A stretch of 64,000 nucleotides of DNA. Source: Pedococcus sp031456495. GTDB lineage: Bacteria; Actinomycetota; Actinomycetes; Actinomycetales; Dermatophilaceae. Position numbers and translations under genes: made by a program. Below the pieces are notes generated by a model. That model saw only the letters and a program-made list of their open reading frames with translations, searched no databases and was not told the DNA's origin. Location of the stretch: positions 682,001-746,000 of the forward strand of contig NZ_JAVDUW010000002.1 in the NCBI RefSeq assembly GCF_031456495.1, read 5' to 3'. The number at the start of each line of letters is the position of its first letter. The stretch's first letter is position 1. Positions 9,003 through 16,645 of this stretch are shown here, piece by piece.

Positions 9003-9926
9003 ATGGTGCTCGTGACGCTGCCGGGGCAGGAGTGGGTCGACGCGGTGGGGCCCGTGCCCGGGCTCGAGCTGGACGTGTGGGACATGTCCGAGCCGCACCC
9101 GCGCGCGGAGGAGGTGCGCGTCGTGGTGCCGCCGTACCTCGGGGCGGGCCCCCGCCTGCCCGTGCTGTCGACCCTGCCCAACCTCGACCTCGTGCAGCTG
9201 CTCACGGCGGGGTACGACGGCGTGCCCGACGTGCTGCCCCCGGGTGCCCGGCTCGCCAACGCCGCCGGGGTCCACGACGCCTCGACGGCCGAGCTGGCGG
9301 TGGCCTTGGCGCTGGCGTCGCTGCGCGACGTCCCGGACTTCGTCGTGGCGCAGCGCGAGCACCGCTGGCTGCCCACGACCATGCACCCGGCCCTGGCCGA
9401 CAAGCGCGTGCTCGTCGTCGGGTACGGCTCGATCGGCCGCGCCATCGCCGCGCGCCTCACGCCGTTCGAGGTCACCGTCACGGCCGTGGCGTCGAGGGCG
9501 CGCGCGGGCGACGACCTCGTGCCCTCGGTGCACGGCGTCGACGAGCTGCCCGACCTGCTGCCGCACCACGACGTTGTCATCCTCATCGTCCCGCTGAGCG
9601 AGGTCACGGCCGGGCTCGTCGACGACGCGTTCCTCTCGGCGATGCCGGACGGGTCGCTGCTCGTCAACGTCGCGAGGGGCGGGGTGGTCGACACCGACGC
9701 CCTGGTACGGCACGCCCGCGCCGGTCGGATCCGCGCGGCCCTCGACGTCACCGACCCCGAACCGCTGCCGGAGGACCACCCCCTGTGGGACCTGCCCGGG
9801 GTGCTGGTCACCCCGCACGTCGGGGGCGCCTCGAGCGCGTTCACGCCGCGGGCCACCCGGCTGCTCCAGGAGCAGCTGGGGGCGTATGCCGCGGGGCGGC
9901 CGCTGCGCAACCTCGTGCACCCCTAG
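9003..9926 (+). CDS. D-2-hydroxyacid dehydrogenase family protein
   Basis: 307 residues, typical of the compact NAD(P)-dependent 2-hydroxyacid dehydrogenases. The NAD-binding loop is VGYGSIGRAIA (near residue 139), followed by the signature VNVARGGVVDTDAL, then DVTDPEPLPEDHPLW with the catalytic-loop Glu region and TPHVGG with the active-site His. The start ATG at 9003 follows a TAGCGT element by 7 nt; upstream in-frame starts would add residues outside the fold. The natural substrate (glyoxylate, hydroxypyruvate or another 2-oxoacid) cannot be set from sequence. Confidence 0.87.
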   Translation: MVLVTLPGQEWVDAVGPVPGLELDVWDMSEPHPRAEEVRVVVPPYLGAGPRLPVLSTLPNLDLVQLLTAGYDGVPDVLPPGARLANAAGVHDASTAELAVALALASLRDVPDFVVAQREHRWLPTTMHPALADKRVLVVGYGSIGRAIAARLTPFEVTVTAVASRARAGDDLVPSVHGVDELPDLLPHHDVVILIVPLSEVTAGLVDDAFLSAMPDGSLLVNVARGGVVDTDALVRHARAGRIRAALDVTDPEPLPEDHPLWDLPGVLVTPHVGGASSAFTPRATRLLQEQLGAYAAGRPLRNLVHP

Positions 9927-9992
9927 CGCCTGCGCAGGCCTGCGTCCAAAAGGCGATGACGCCGTCGGTGGGCGGTGGCATCCTGAGGTTCC

Positions 9993-11075
9993 ATGAGCGA
10001 GACCATCGTCGGGATCGGGACGCGCAAGGGGCTGTGGCTGGCACACAGCGAGGACAGGCGGGAGTGGCGGCTCGAGGGGCCGCACTTCCTCATGAGCGAG
10101 GTGCTCTCGCTCCTCTTCGACACCCGGCAGGAGCCGACCCGGCTGCTCGTGGGCTTCCGCTCCTCGCACTGGGGGCCGTCGCTGCAGCACTCCGACGACC
10201 TGGGGCAGACGTGGGTCGAGCACCCCGACGGCTCGATCCAGTTCCCCGCCGACACCGACACCGCGCTCAAGGCGACGTGGCAGCTCGTCGCCGACCCGCA
10301 CGACCCGGCCGTGGTCTGGGCCGGGACCGAGCCGCAGGGCCTGTGGCGCAGCGCGGACCGGGGTGAGACGTTCGAGCTCAACCGCGGCCTGTGGGACCAC
10401 CCGCACCGGCCGCAGTGGGGGGAGGGCTTCGGCGGCGGGGCGATCCACACCGTCCTGCCCAGCCCGGCCGACCCCGACTCGATGCTCGTGGCCATGAGCA
10501 CCGGCGGCGTCTACAACACGACCGACGGCGGAGCGTCCTGGAGCCCGGGCAACACCGGCATCCACGCGTACTTCATGCCGCACGACGAGTGGCCCGAGTT
10601 CGGCCAGTGCGTGCACAAGGTCGCCCGCGACTCCGCCACCCCCACCCGGCTCTACGCGCAGAACCACAAGGGCGTCTACCGCTCCGACGACAACGGCGTC
10701 ACCTGGACCTCGATCGAGGAGGGCCTGCCCACCAACTTCGGGATGACGGCGGTGGCCAACCCGGCGCGCGGCGACTCGGTCTGGCTCGTGCCGATCGCGT
10801 CCGACGGCGAGCGGATCCCGCCCGGTGCGCAGCTGCAGGTCGCGCGGTCCGACGACGCCGGCGCCACCTGGCGCGAGCTGACGACCGGGCTTCCGCACAG
10901 CTGGACCAACGTCCTGCGCGACGCCGCCGGCACCGACACCTCAGACCAGCCGGGCCTGTACGTCGGTACCCGCAATGGCGAGGTCTACGCCTCGACGGAC
11001 GAGGGAGAGACGTTCGAGCGGATCGCGACGCAGCTGCCGGACGTGCTCGTGGTCCGGGCGGTCACGCTGCCGTGA
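9993..11075 (+). CDS. BNR/sialidase-like beta-propeller protein
   Basis: 360 residues without a signal peptide, so probably cytosolic. It contains several Asp-box-like BNR repeats of the form S-D-D-x-G-x-T-W: HSDDLGQTWVE, TTDGGASWSPG, RSDDNGVTWTS, RSDDAGATWRE and a final STDEGETFER. These mark a glycosyl-hydrolase-like or VPS10-like propeller. No sialidase Arg triad could be confirmed, so enzymatic activity is uncertain. Its stop overlaps the GTG of the MoaD-like gene by 4 bases (GTGA), implying translational coupling and a shared role. Confidence 0.8.
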   Translation: MSETIVGIGTRKGLWLAHSEDRREWRLEGPHFLMSEVLSLLFDTRQEPTRLLVGFRSSHWGPSLQHSDDLGQTWVEHPDGSIQFPADTDTALKATWQLVADPHDPAVVWAGTEPQGLWRSADRGETFELNRGLWDHPHRPQWGEGFGGGAIHTVLPSPADPDSMLVAMSTGGVYNTTDGGASWSPGNTGIHAYFMPHDEWPEFGQCVHKVARDSATPTRLYAQNHKGVYRSDDNGVTWTSIEEGLPTNFGMTAVANPARGDSVWLVPIASDGERIPPGAQLQVARSDDAGATWRELTTGLPHSWTNVLRDAAGTDTSDQPGLYVGTRNGEVYASTDEGETFERIATQLPDVLVVRAVTLP

Positions 11076-11356
11076 CGGTCCGCGTGGTGCTGCCGGGCCT
11101 GCTGCGGGACCTGGCCGACGGGGCGGCGGAGCTGCCCGTCGAGGTGGGGGACGGCGCGGCACTGTCGGAGGTGCTCGACCGCGCGTTCGAGCCGTGGCCG
11201 GTGCTCGGCCGGCGCGTCCGCGACGAGCGGGGCGAGATCCGCCGCCACGTCAACGTGTTCGTCGACGGCGAGGACGCCAAGCGGCTCGAGGGCGTCGCCA
11301 CGCCCGTGGGCGGCTCGGCGACGGTCCACGTCGTCAACGCCGTCTCCGGCGGCTGA
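11072..11356 (+). CDS. MoaD/ThiS-family ubiquitin-like sulfur carrier candidate
   Basis: 94 residues with a beta-grasp pattern (VTVRVVLPGLLRDLADG at the start, then NVFVDGEDAKRLEG) and a C-terminal diglycine, VNAVSGG. A terminal GG is the site that MoaD, ThiS and CysO proteins use to carry a thiocarboxylate. It overlaps the upstream propeller gene by 4 bases. Twelve bases after its stop ends the convergent gene of a cysteine desulfhydrase/synthase family enzyme. Mycobacterial CysO works with a cysteine synthase, so a sulfur-carrier role is plausible but not shown; no activating E1-like gene is in the window. Confidence 0.75.
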   Translation: MTVRVVLPGLLRDLADGAAELPVEVGDGAALSEVLDRAFEPWPVLGRRVRDERGEIRRHVNVFVDGEDAKRLEGVATPVGGSATVHVVNAVSGG

Positions 11357-11367
11357 CCGGGCGAGCG

Positions 11368-12480
11368 TCAGGCCTCGTCCCAGACGCCGTCGTCCCAGGC
11401 GCGACGCAGGGTGGCCGTCGGTCCGGCGAGGTCCCACCCGCGCTCGGCGACCCAGTCGTCGCACAGGTACGTGCCGGCATACCGGTCGGCGCCGTCGCAC
11501 AGCAGCGACACGATGCTGCCCTCCTCGCCCCGCTCGGCCATCTCGCAGGCGAGGCGCAGCGCGCCGTAGAGGTTGGTGCCCGTCGAGCAGCCCGCGCGCA
11601 GGCCGGTGCGCTCGGCCAGGAAGCGCATCGCCGCCACCGAGGCGACGTCGGGCACGAGCATCATCCGGTCGACGACGGCGGGCACGAAGCTGGGCTCGAC
11701 CCGCGGCCGGCCGATGCCCTCGATGCGCGACCCGCACGCCCGCCCCACCCCCTCGTGGTCGCCGGCGAAGGCCGGGAGGAAGGCGGAGTTCTCCGGGTCG
11801 ACGACGCACACCCGCGTGGCCAGGCTGCGGTAGCGCACGAACCGGCCGATGGTCGCGCTCGTGCCGCCGGTGCCCGCGCCCACGACGACCCACGTCGGAA
11901 CCGGGTGGCGCTCGCGGGTCATCTGCTCGAACACCGACTCGGCGATGTTGTTGTTGCCGCGCCAGTCGGTGGCCCGCTCCGCGAAGGTGAACTGGTCGAG
12001 GTAGTGGCCGCCGAGCTCGTCCGCGAGCCGGCGGGCGACGTCGTACACCTCGCCGGCGTCGTCGACGAGGTGGCAGCGGCCGCCCTCGCGCTCGATGAGG
12101 GCGATCTTCTCCGGGCTGGTCGTGCGGGCCATGACCGCCACGAACGGCAGGTCGAGCATGCGGGCGAAGTACGCCTCCGACACCGCGGTCGACCCGCTCG
12201 ACGCCTCGATGACGGTGGTCCCGCGGTGGAGCTCGCCGTTGCACAGGGCGTAGAGGAACAGCGACCGGGCCAGGCGGTGCTTGAGGCTGCCGGTGGGGTG
12301 GGTCGACTCGTCCTTGAGGTAGAGGTCGATGCCGGGCAGGCCCGGGACCGGCACCGAGATGAGGTGGGTGTCGGCGCTGCGGTTGGCGTCCGCCTGGATC
12401 CGGCGGACGGCCTCGTCGAGCCAGGCGCGGTCGGCCGGCTGTCGGGGGACGACGTCGAGCAGTGCGGGTGCCTTCGCCAT
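11368..12480 (-). CDS. PLP-dependent cysteine desulfhydrase/synthase family protein (Cds1-like)
   Basis: 370 residues of fold type II PLP enzyme. The PLP lysine is in KDESTHPTGSLKHRLARSL; the substrate loop EASSGSTAVSEAY, the phosphate-binding GAGTGGTSATIGR and the CVVDPENSAF segment are present. As I recall it, the mycobacterial Cds1 (Rv3684) shares long stretches of this pattern, including FAERATDWRGNNNIAES. Cds1 degrades cysteine to sulfide, pyruvate and ammonia; cysteine synthase activity is an alternative. It converges on the MoaD-like gene. Start ATG at 12480. Confidence 0.85.
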   Translation of the reverse strand: MAKAPALLDVVPRQPADRAWLDEAVRRIQADANRSADTHLISVPVPGLPGIDLYLKDESTHPTGSLKHRLARSLFLYALCNGELHRGTTVIEASSGSTAVSEAYFARMLDLPFVAVMARTTSPEKIALIEREGGRCHLVDDAGEVYDVARRLADELGGHYLDQFTFAERATDWRGNNNIAESVFEQMTRERHPVPTWVVVGAGTGGTSATIGRFVRYRSLATRVCVVDPENSAFLPAFAGDHEGVGRACGSRIEGIGRPRVEPSFVPAVVDRMMLVPDVASVAAMRFLAERTGLRAGCSTGTNLYGALRLACEMAERGEEGSIVSLLCDGADRYAGTYLCDDWVAERGWDLAGPTATLRRAWDDGVWDEA

Positions 12481-12489
12481 GGCCGAAGG

Positions 12490-13152
12490 CTAGCGGCCCG
12501 TGCGCCCGCCTCCCGCGGCCACCGGGCCACCGGTCGCCGCGGCGGTCACCAGGGGCAGGAACTCGCGCTCGAGCTCGCCCGGCCCGACCTGCTCCGGCTC
12601 GAGCAGGTGCTGCGCCAGCCCGCCCTGCAGCACCATCGTCACCAGCCGCACGAAGCGCTCGGTCGACACCGTCGGGTGCAGGCCGTGGTCGCGCACGATG
12701 CCGTCGACGACCTCGCCGAGGCCGGCCCGCACGTCGGCCTGGATCGCCGCCCAGGCGCGCCGGGCCTGCTCGTCGCGCAGTGCGTGCAGGCCGAACTCGG
12801 TCGTGAGCAGGTGCCAGCGGCGGCGCTCCTCCGGGTCGCCCGCCCACACGTCGACGACGGCGTCGAGCAGGTCGGGCAGGGTCAGCCCGGGGCGCGACGC
12901 GACCTCGGTGACGGCCGTGCGCAGCCGTCGCGAGTGCTGGGCGTACAGCTCGGTGACGAGCTCGTCCTTGTCGGTGAAGTTCGAGTAGAACGCCCCCCGC
13001 GTGAAGCCGGCGCGCTCGCAGATGTCCTCGACGCTCGCGCCGTGGAATCCGCGCTCGGCGAAGACCTCGGCGGCCGCGGCGAGGAGCCGGTCGCGGGTGG
13101 CCTGCCGGCGGTGGGAGCGCGGCTTGCCCGGGTCTGCGTTGGCGGGGGCCAT
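12490..13152 (-). CDS. TetR/AcrR family transcriptional regulator
   Basis: 220 residues. The N-terminal helix-turn-helix is clear: RDRLLAAAAEVFAERGFHGASVEDICERAGFTRGAFYSNFTDKDELV, residues of about 19-65. The C-terminal ligand domain is all-helical. It is transcribed away from the ABC-like/YhgE genes, with nested palindromes in the 125-base gap. It most likely represses itself and the export pair; the ligand is unknown. The ATG at 13152 is the first Met before the HTH. Confidence 0.9.
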   Translation of the reverse strand: MAPANADPGKPRSHRRQATRDRLLAAAAEVFAERGFHGASVEDICERAGFTRGAFYSNFTDKDELVTELYAQHSRRLRTAVTEVASRPGLTLPDLLDAVVDVWAGDPEERRRWHLLTTEFGLHALRDEQARRAWAAIQADVRAGLGEVVDGIVRDHGLHPTVSTERFVRLVTMVLQGGLAQHLLEPEQVGPGELEREFLPLVTAAATGGPVAAGGGRTGR

Positions 13153-13159
13153 GCTATAA

Positions 13160-13194
13160 GGATACACTCCTGTATCGGATACGGATATGTATCC
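13160..13194. promoter_or_regulatory. Nested palindromic operator for the TetR regulator
   Basis: GGATACA (13160-13166) faces TGTATCC (13188-13194), and inside lies GTATCgGATAC (13172-13182). The block is unusually A/T-rich for this genome and starts 8 bases from the regulator ATG, where a TetR dimer pair would block both divergent promoters. Confidence 0.7.
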
Positions 13195-13276
13195 AAAGCA
13201 CCATCGCACTCGAGACCGCCGGTGCGGGCCCTTCCCCCAGGGGTGCCGGGCCCCCGGCGGCCGGAGAAGGACACAC

Positions 13277-13906
13277 ATGGAGCTCCTCGCCGACCGCGTC
13301 GAGGTCGCCGGGCTGCACGGCCCGCTGCTGCTGCCGACGACGCTGCACGCCTCACCCCGCCGCGTCGAGCTGGTGGCCGGTGACCCGGGCCCCGGCCACG
13401 TGGCCCTCGCGCTCGCCCTCGCGGGCCGCATCCGCCTTGCCGGCGGCGCGGTCACGCTCGACGGCGACCCCGACCCCGCCGCCCTGCGCCGGCACGTCGC
13501 ACTCGTCGACGTGCCCGACGTGAGCGCCCCCGAGGACGCCGTCACGGTGCGCGCCGCCGTCGCCGAGCAGCTGGCCCTCGCCGGGCTGCCGTCGAGCCGT
13601 GCCGCCACGCGGGCCCTGCTCGCTGCGCACGGCGTGCAGGACCTGGCCAAGGAGCGGTTCGAGGCGCTCGAGCCCGGTGCGCGCACCCGGCTGCTCATGG
13701 ACATCGCGGCACGCCGCGCGCTCACGCGGGTGCTCGTCGTCACCGCACCCGACCGCCTCGGTGGCAGGCCCGAGGAGTGGTGGGGGGCCGCGCACCGGTA
13801 TGCCGGTGAGGGCCTCACCGTGGTCGTCCAGTGCAACCACGCGACTGTCCGGGCCCTGGGCCAGCCGGTCCGGCACGAGCTCGGGGTCGCGGAGGTGGTC
13901 GCATGA
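13277..13906 (+). CDS. Degenerate ABC-transporter ATPase-like protein
   Basis: 209 residues arranged like an ABC ATPase but with altered motifs. Where a Walker A GxxGxGKS/T should be, it reads VAGDPGPGHVALAL, lacking the lysine. A weak signature-like LEPGARTRLLMD is followed by RVLVVTAPDR at the Walker B position with no DE pair. GGAGAAGG lies 6 nt before the ATG at 13277. The stop overlaps the start of the YhgE/Pip gene by 4 bases, so the two products probably work together. ATP hydrolysis is unlikely as read; a regulatory or scaffolding role, or nucleotide-independent function, would be an inference. Confidence 0.7.
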   Translation: MELLADRVEVAGLHGPLLLPTTLHASPRRVELVAGDPGPGHVALALALAGRIRLAGGAVTLDGDPDPAALRRHVALVDVPDVSAPEDAVTVRAAVAEQLALAGLPSSRAATRALLAAHGVQDLAKERFEALEPGARTRLLMDIAARRALTRVLVVTAPDRLGGRPEEWWGAAHRYAGEGLTVVVQCNHATVRALGQPVRHELGVAEVVA

Positions 13907-15966
13907 CCGCCGTCCGCCTCGCCCTGACCGAGCTGCGCCGGCTCACCGCGGGCCGCCTGCCGCGCGCCGCCCTCGTCGCCATGCTCCTGGTCCCGACCCT
14001 CTACGGCGGCCTCTACCTCTACGCCAACAAGGACCCCTACGGCGGCTTGGCCCAGGTCCCCGCGGCCGTGGTTGTCGAGGACTCGGGCACCACCCTCGCC
14101 AACGGTGAGCGCCTCGCGGTCGGCGACCGGGTCGCCGACGAGCTCGTGCGGTCGCACAGCTTCGACTGGCACCGCGTCGGACGGCAGCAGGCCCACGACG
14201 GCGTGTCCGACGGCCGCTACGACTTCGCGCTGGTGGTCCCCGCCGACTTCTCGGCCGCGCTGGCCTCGAGCGCGGAGTTCACGCCCCGTCAGGCCGAGCT
14301 GCGCCTGGAGACCAACGACGCCAACGGCTACCTCGCCCGCACCATCGCGGGCCAGGTGGTCGCGCAGGTGACGAAGTCGGTGGCCTCCGAGGTCAGCTCC
14401 ACGGCCGCCAACCAGCTCCTCACCGGCTTCACGACGATCCACGGCAAGGTCAAGGACGCTGCCGACGGCGCCGGCACGCTCGCCGACGGCCTCGCCCAGG
14501 CCGACACCGGGGCGCACGGGCTGGCCGACGGCGCCGACTCGCTCGTCGCGGGGGAGAAGAAGCTCGTGAGCGGCAGCGACCAGCTGGCGCAGGGTGCCTC
14601 GAAGGCCGCGTCGGGCGCCGACCAGCTCGCCTCCGGCGCGGGCGACCTGCACTCGGGCCTGCAGACGCTCGACCAGCGCACGGCGACCCTCCCCGCCGAC
14701 ACGCGGCGCCTCGCGGACGGCGCGCACCAGGTGGCCGACGGCAACGCCAGGGTCGCGGCCGCGGGCGCACAGGTCGCCGCTGCCTCCAACGCCTTCGTCG
14801 CCGACGTGACCACGAACCAGGGGGACCTCGCCGACCGGCTGCGTGCCGCGGGGTTCACCGACACCCAGGTGCAGCAGGTCCTCGACGCGGCGCAGCAGCT
14901 GAGCGGCCCGGTCACCAGCGCCAACGGCCAGGTGCAGACCGCCTCGACGCAGCTGGACCAGCTCTCCGCCGGGGCGGCGCAGGTGGCCGCGGGCGCCGAC
15001 CGGCTCGCCGCTGCGGCAGGACCGCTCCACGCGGGCATCGCCCAGGCCGACAGCGGGAGCGCCCGCCTGGCCTCCGGGGCCGACGACCTCGCCGCCGGCA
15101 ACCGCGCGCTGGCCTCAGGTGCGTCGGACCTGGCCACCGGCCAACGGGCCGCGCTCGACGGCGCGACGAAGCTCGACTCCGGCGCCGGCGACCTCGCGGG
15201 CGGACTCGACCGGCTCCAGCAGGGCGCCACCAAGCTCCGCGACGGGCTGAAGCAGGGCCTGCGGTCGATCCCCGACCCGAGCCCGGAGGCCCGCAAGGCC
15301 GTCGCCCAGACCCTGGGCAACCCCGTGGGGGTGCAGGGCAGCTCGCTGGCGTCCGCGTCGAGCTACGGAGCAGGCTTGGCCCCGTTCTTCCTGAGCCTGG
15401 CGCTGTGGATCGGCGGCTACGTGCTCTTCCTGCTCGTCAAGCCGCTGTCAGCCCGAGCCCTCGCGGCCGGCCAGCCGAGCTGGCGCACGGCCCTCGGCGG
15501 GTGGCTCGCGCCGGCGGTCCTCGGCGCGGTCCAGTCGGTGCTCGTGTATGCCGTGGTGGTGCGGGGCGTGGGCATCGGGGCCGAGCACCCGCTGCTGCTG
15601 ATCGCCTTCATGGCCGCGGTGTCGCTGACCTTCGTCATGGTGCTCCACGCGCTCGCCGCGCGGTTGGGCGCGCCGGGCAAGTTCCTCGGCCTGGTCTTCA
15701 TGGTGCTCCAGCTCGTGAGCGCCGGCGGCACGTTCCCGTGGCAGACGCTGCCGGGGCCGCTGCACCCGCTGCACCACGTGCTGCCCATGTCCTACGCGGT
15801 CGACGGCATCCGGCGGCTCATGTACGGCGGGTCGCTCGACCACCTCGCGGTCGACCTCGGCGTCTTCGCGGCATACCTCGTCGGCGGGTTCCTCGTGTCC
15901 ACGGTCGCCGCACGCCGCGCGGGCTCCTGGACGGCCCTGCGGGTCAAGCCCGAGCTGGCCATCTGA
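13903..15966 (+). CDS. YhgE/Pip domain membrane protein
   Basis: 687 residues. An N-terminal membrane segment (ALVAMLLVPTLYGGLYLYAN, about 24-43) is followed by a large extracytoplasmic domain with long Ala/Asp/Gly heptad-like repeats (DGLAQADTGAHGLADGADSL and relatives), then a cluster of about five C-terminal membrane helices from about residue 488. This is the layout of YhgE/Pip and ABC-2-like export proteins, which include phage-infection proteins and parts of type VII secretion systems. The ATG overlaps the upstream gene by 4 bases. Probably under the divergent TetR regulator. Confidence 0.85.
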   Translation: MTAVRLALTELRRLTAGRLPRAALVAMLLVPTLYGGLYLYANKDPYGGLAQVPAAVVVEDSGTTLANGERLAVGDRVADELVRSHSFDWHRVGRQQAHDGVSDGRYDFALVVPADFSAALASSAEFTPRQAELRLETNDANGYLARTIAGQVVAQVTKSVASEVSSTAANQLLTGFTTIHGKVKDAADGAGTLADGLAQADTGAHGLADGADSLVAGEKKLVSGSDQLAQGASKAASGADQLASGAGDLHSGLQTLDQRTATLPADTRRLADGAHQVADGNARVAAAGAQVAAASNAFVADVTTNQGDLADRLRAAGFTDTQVQQVLDAAQQLSGPVTSANGQVQTASTQLDQLSAGAAQVAAGADRLAAAAGPLHAGIAQADSGSARLASGADDLAAGNRALASGASDLATGQRAALDGATKLDSGAGDLAGGLDRLQQGATKLRDGLKQGLRSIPDPSPEARKAVAQTLGNPVGVQGSSLASASSYGAGLAPFFLSLALWIGGYVLFLLVKPLSARALAAGQPSWRTALGGWLAPAVLGAVQSVLVYAVVVRGVGIGAEHPLLLIAFMAAVSLTFVMVLHALAARLGAPGKFLGLVFMVLQLVSAGGTFPWQTLPGPLHPLHHVLPMSYAVDGIRRLMYGGSLDHLAVDLGVFAAYLVGGFLVSTVAARRAGSWTALRVKPELAI

Positions 15967-16051
15967 GCCGGCTGCCGGTACCCCCGTGGGGCGTTGCCGG
16001 GGAGGCCGGTGCGCGGTGGCAGGGAGCGGGGAAGAGGGCCATCCTCGAGGT

Positions 16052-16576
16052 ATGACCAGTGCCGGCGACGACAAGGTGCTCCTGCTCCTGCGGCACGCCA
16101 AGGCCGAGCAGGTCCTCGGCAAGCCCGACCACGAGCGCGAGCTGACCGGTCGCGGCCGGCGCGACGCGGCAGCGGCCGGACGGTGGCTGCACGAGCAGGG
16201 CCTCGGCGCCGAGCTGGTGCTGTGCTCCACCGCGACCCGCACGCGGCAGACCTGGGAGTGGGCGGTCAGCGGCGGCGCGTGCGGCGAGTCGGTCCAGTAC
16301 GACTCGACGCTCTACGGGGGTGGCACGCAGGGGGTGCTCCAGACCGTCCGCGAGCTCGGCGGCGAGGCGCAGGTCGTGCTCGTCGTCGGCCACAACCCGA
16401 GCATGGCGGTGTTGGCGAGCTCGCTCGCGGAGGGGGACGGGTCGGTGCTGGCGCACGAGTGCCTGGCCGCGGGCTTCCCGACCTCGTCGGTCGCGGTGCT
16501 TCGTTACGCCGGGGCGTGGGAGCGCCTGGATACGGGCTCGGCGCGGCTCGAGCGCTGCCACACGGCACGCGGGTGA
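16052..16576 (+). CDS. SixA-type phosphohistidine phosphatase
   Basis: 174 residues of the histidine phosphatase superfamily. The catalytic motif is LLRHAKAEQV (RHG-like, with Ala replacing Gly as in SixA), with HERELTGRGRRDA and CSTATRTRQTW next and the second catalytic His in VVGHNPSM. Members remove phosphate from phosphohistidine in signalling or phosphotransfer proteins. The start ATG at 16052 is preferred as the first Met before the fold. Single gene between the YhgE/Pip gene and ilvD. Confidence 0.85.
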   Translation: MTSAGDDKVLLLLRHAKAEQVLGKPDHERELTGRGRRDAAAAGRWLHEQGLGAELVLCSTATRTRQTWEWAVSGGACGESVQYDSTLYGGGTQGVLQTVRELGGEAQVVLVVGHNPSMAVLASSLAEGDGSVLAHECLAAGFPTSSVAVLRYAGAWERLDTGSARLERCHTARG

Positions 16577-16632
16577 GCGGACGCCGTCGTCTGCAGCGTG
16601 AGACTCGCGTCCCACGTGCTGGACTGCGGTCC

Positions 16633-16638
16633 TAGACT
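16633..16638 (+). promoter_or_regulatory. -10 hexamer TAGACT of ilvD
   Basis: TAGACT ends 7 nt before the ilvD ATG with no Shine-Dalgarno sequence, consistent with a leaderless message. The same hexamer precedes gatC. Confidence 0.5.
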
Positions 16639-16645
16639 GCGGACT

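Noticed and set aside
10975..13383. Plus-strand frame of about 802 codons over the MoaD-like, Cds1-like and TetR genes
   Set aside because: It reads antisense to two motif-rich genes and out of frame with the MoaD-like gene; no protein features of its own.
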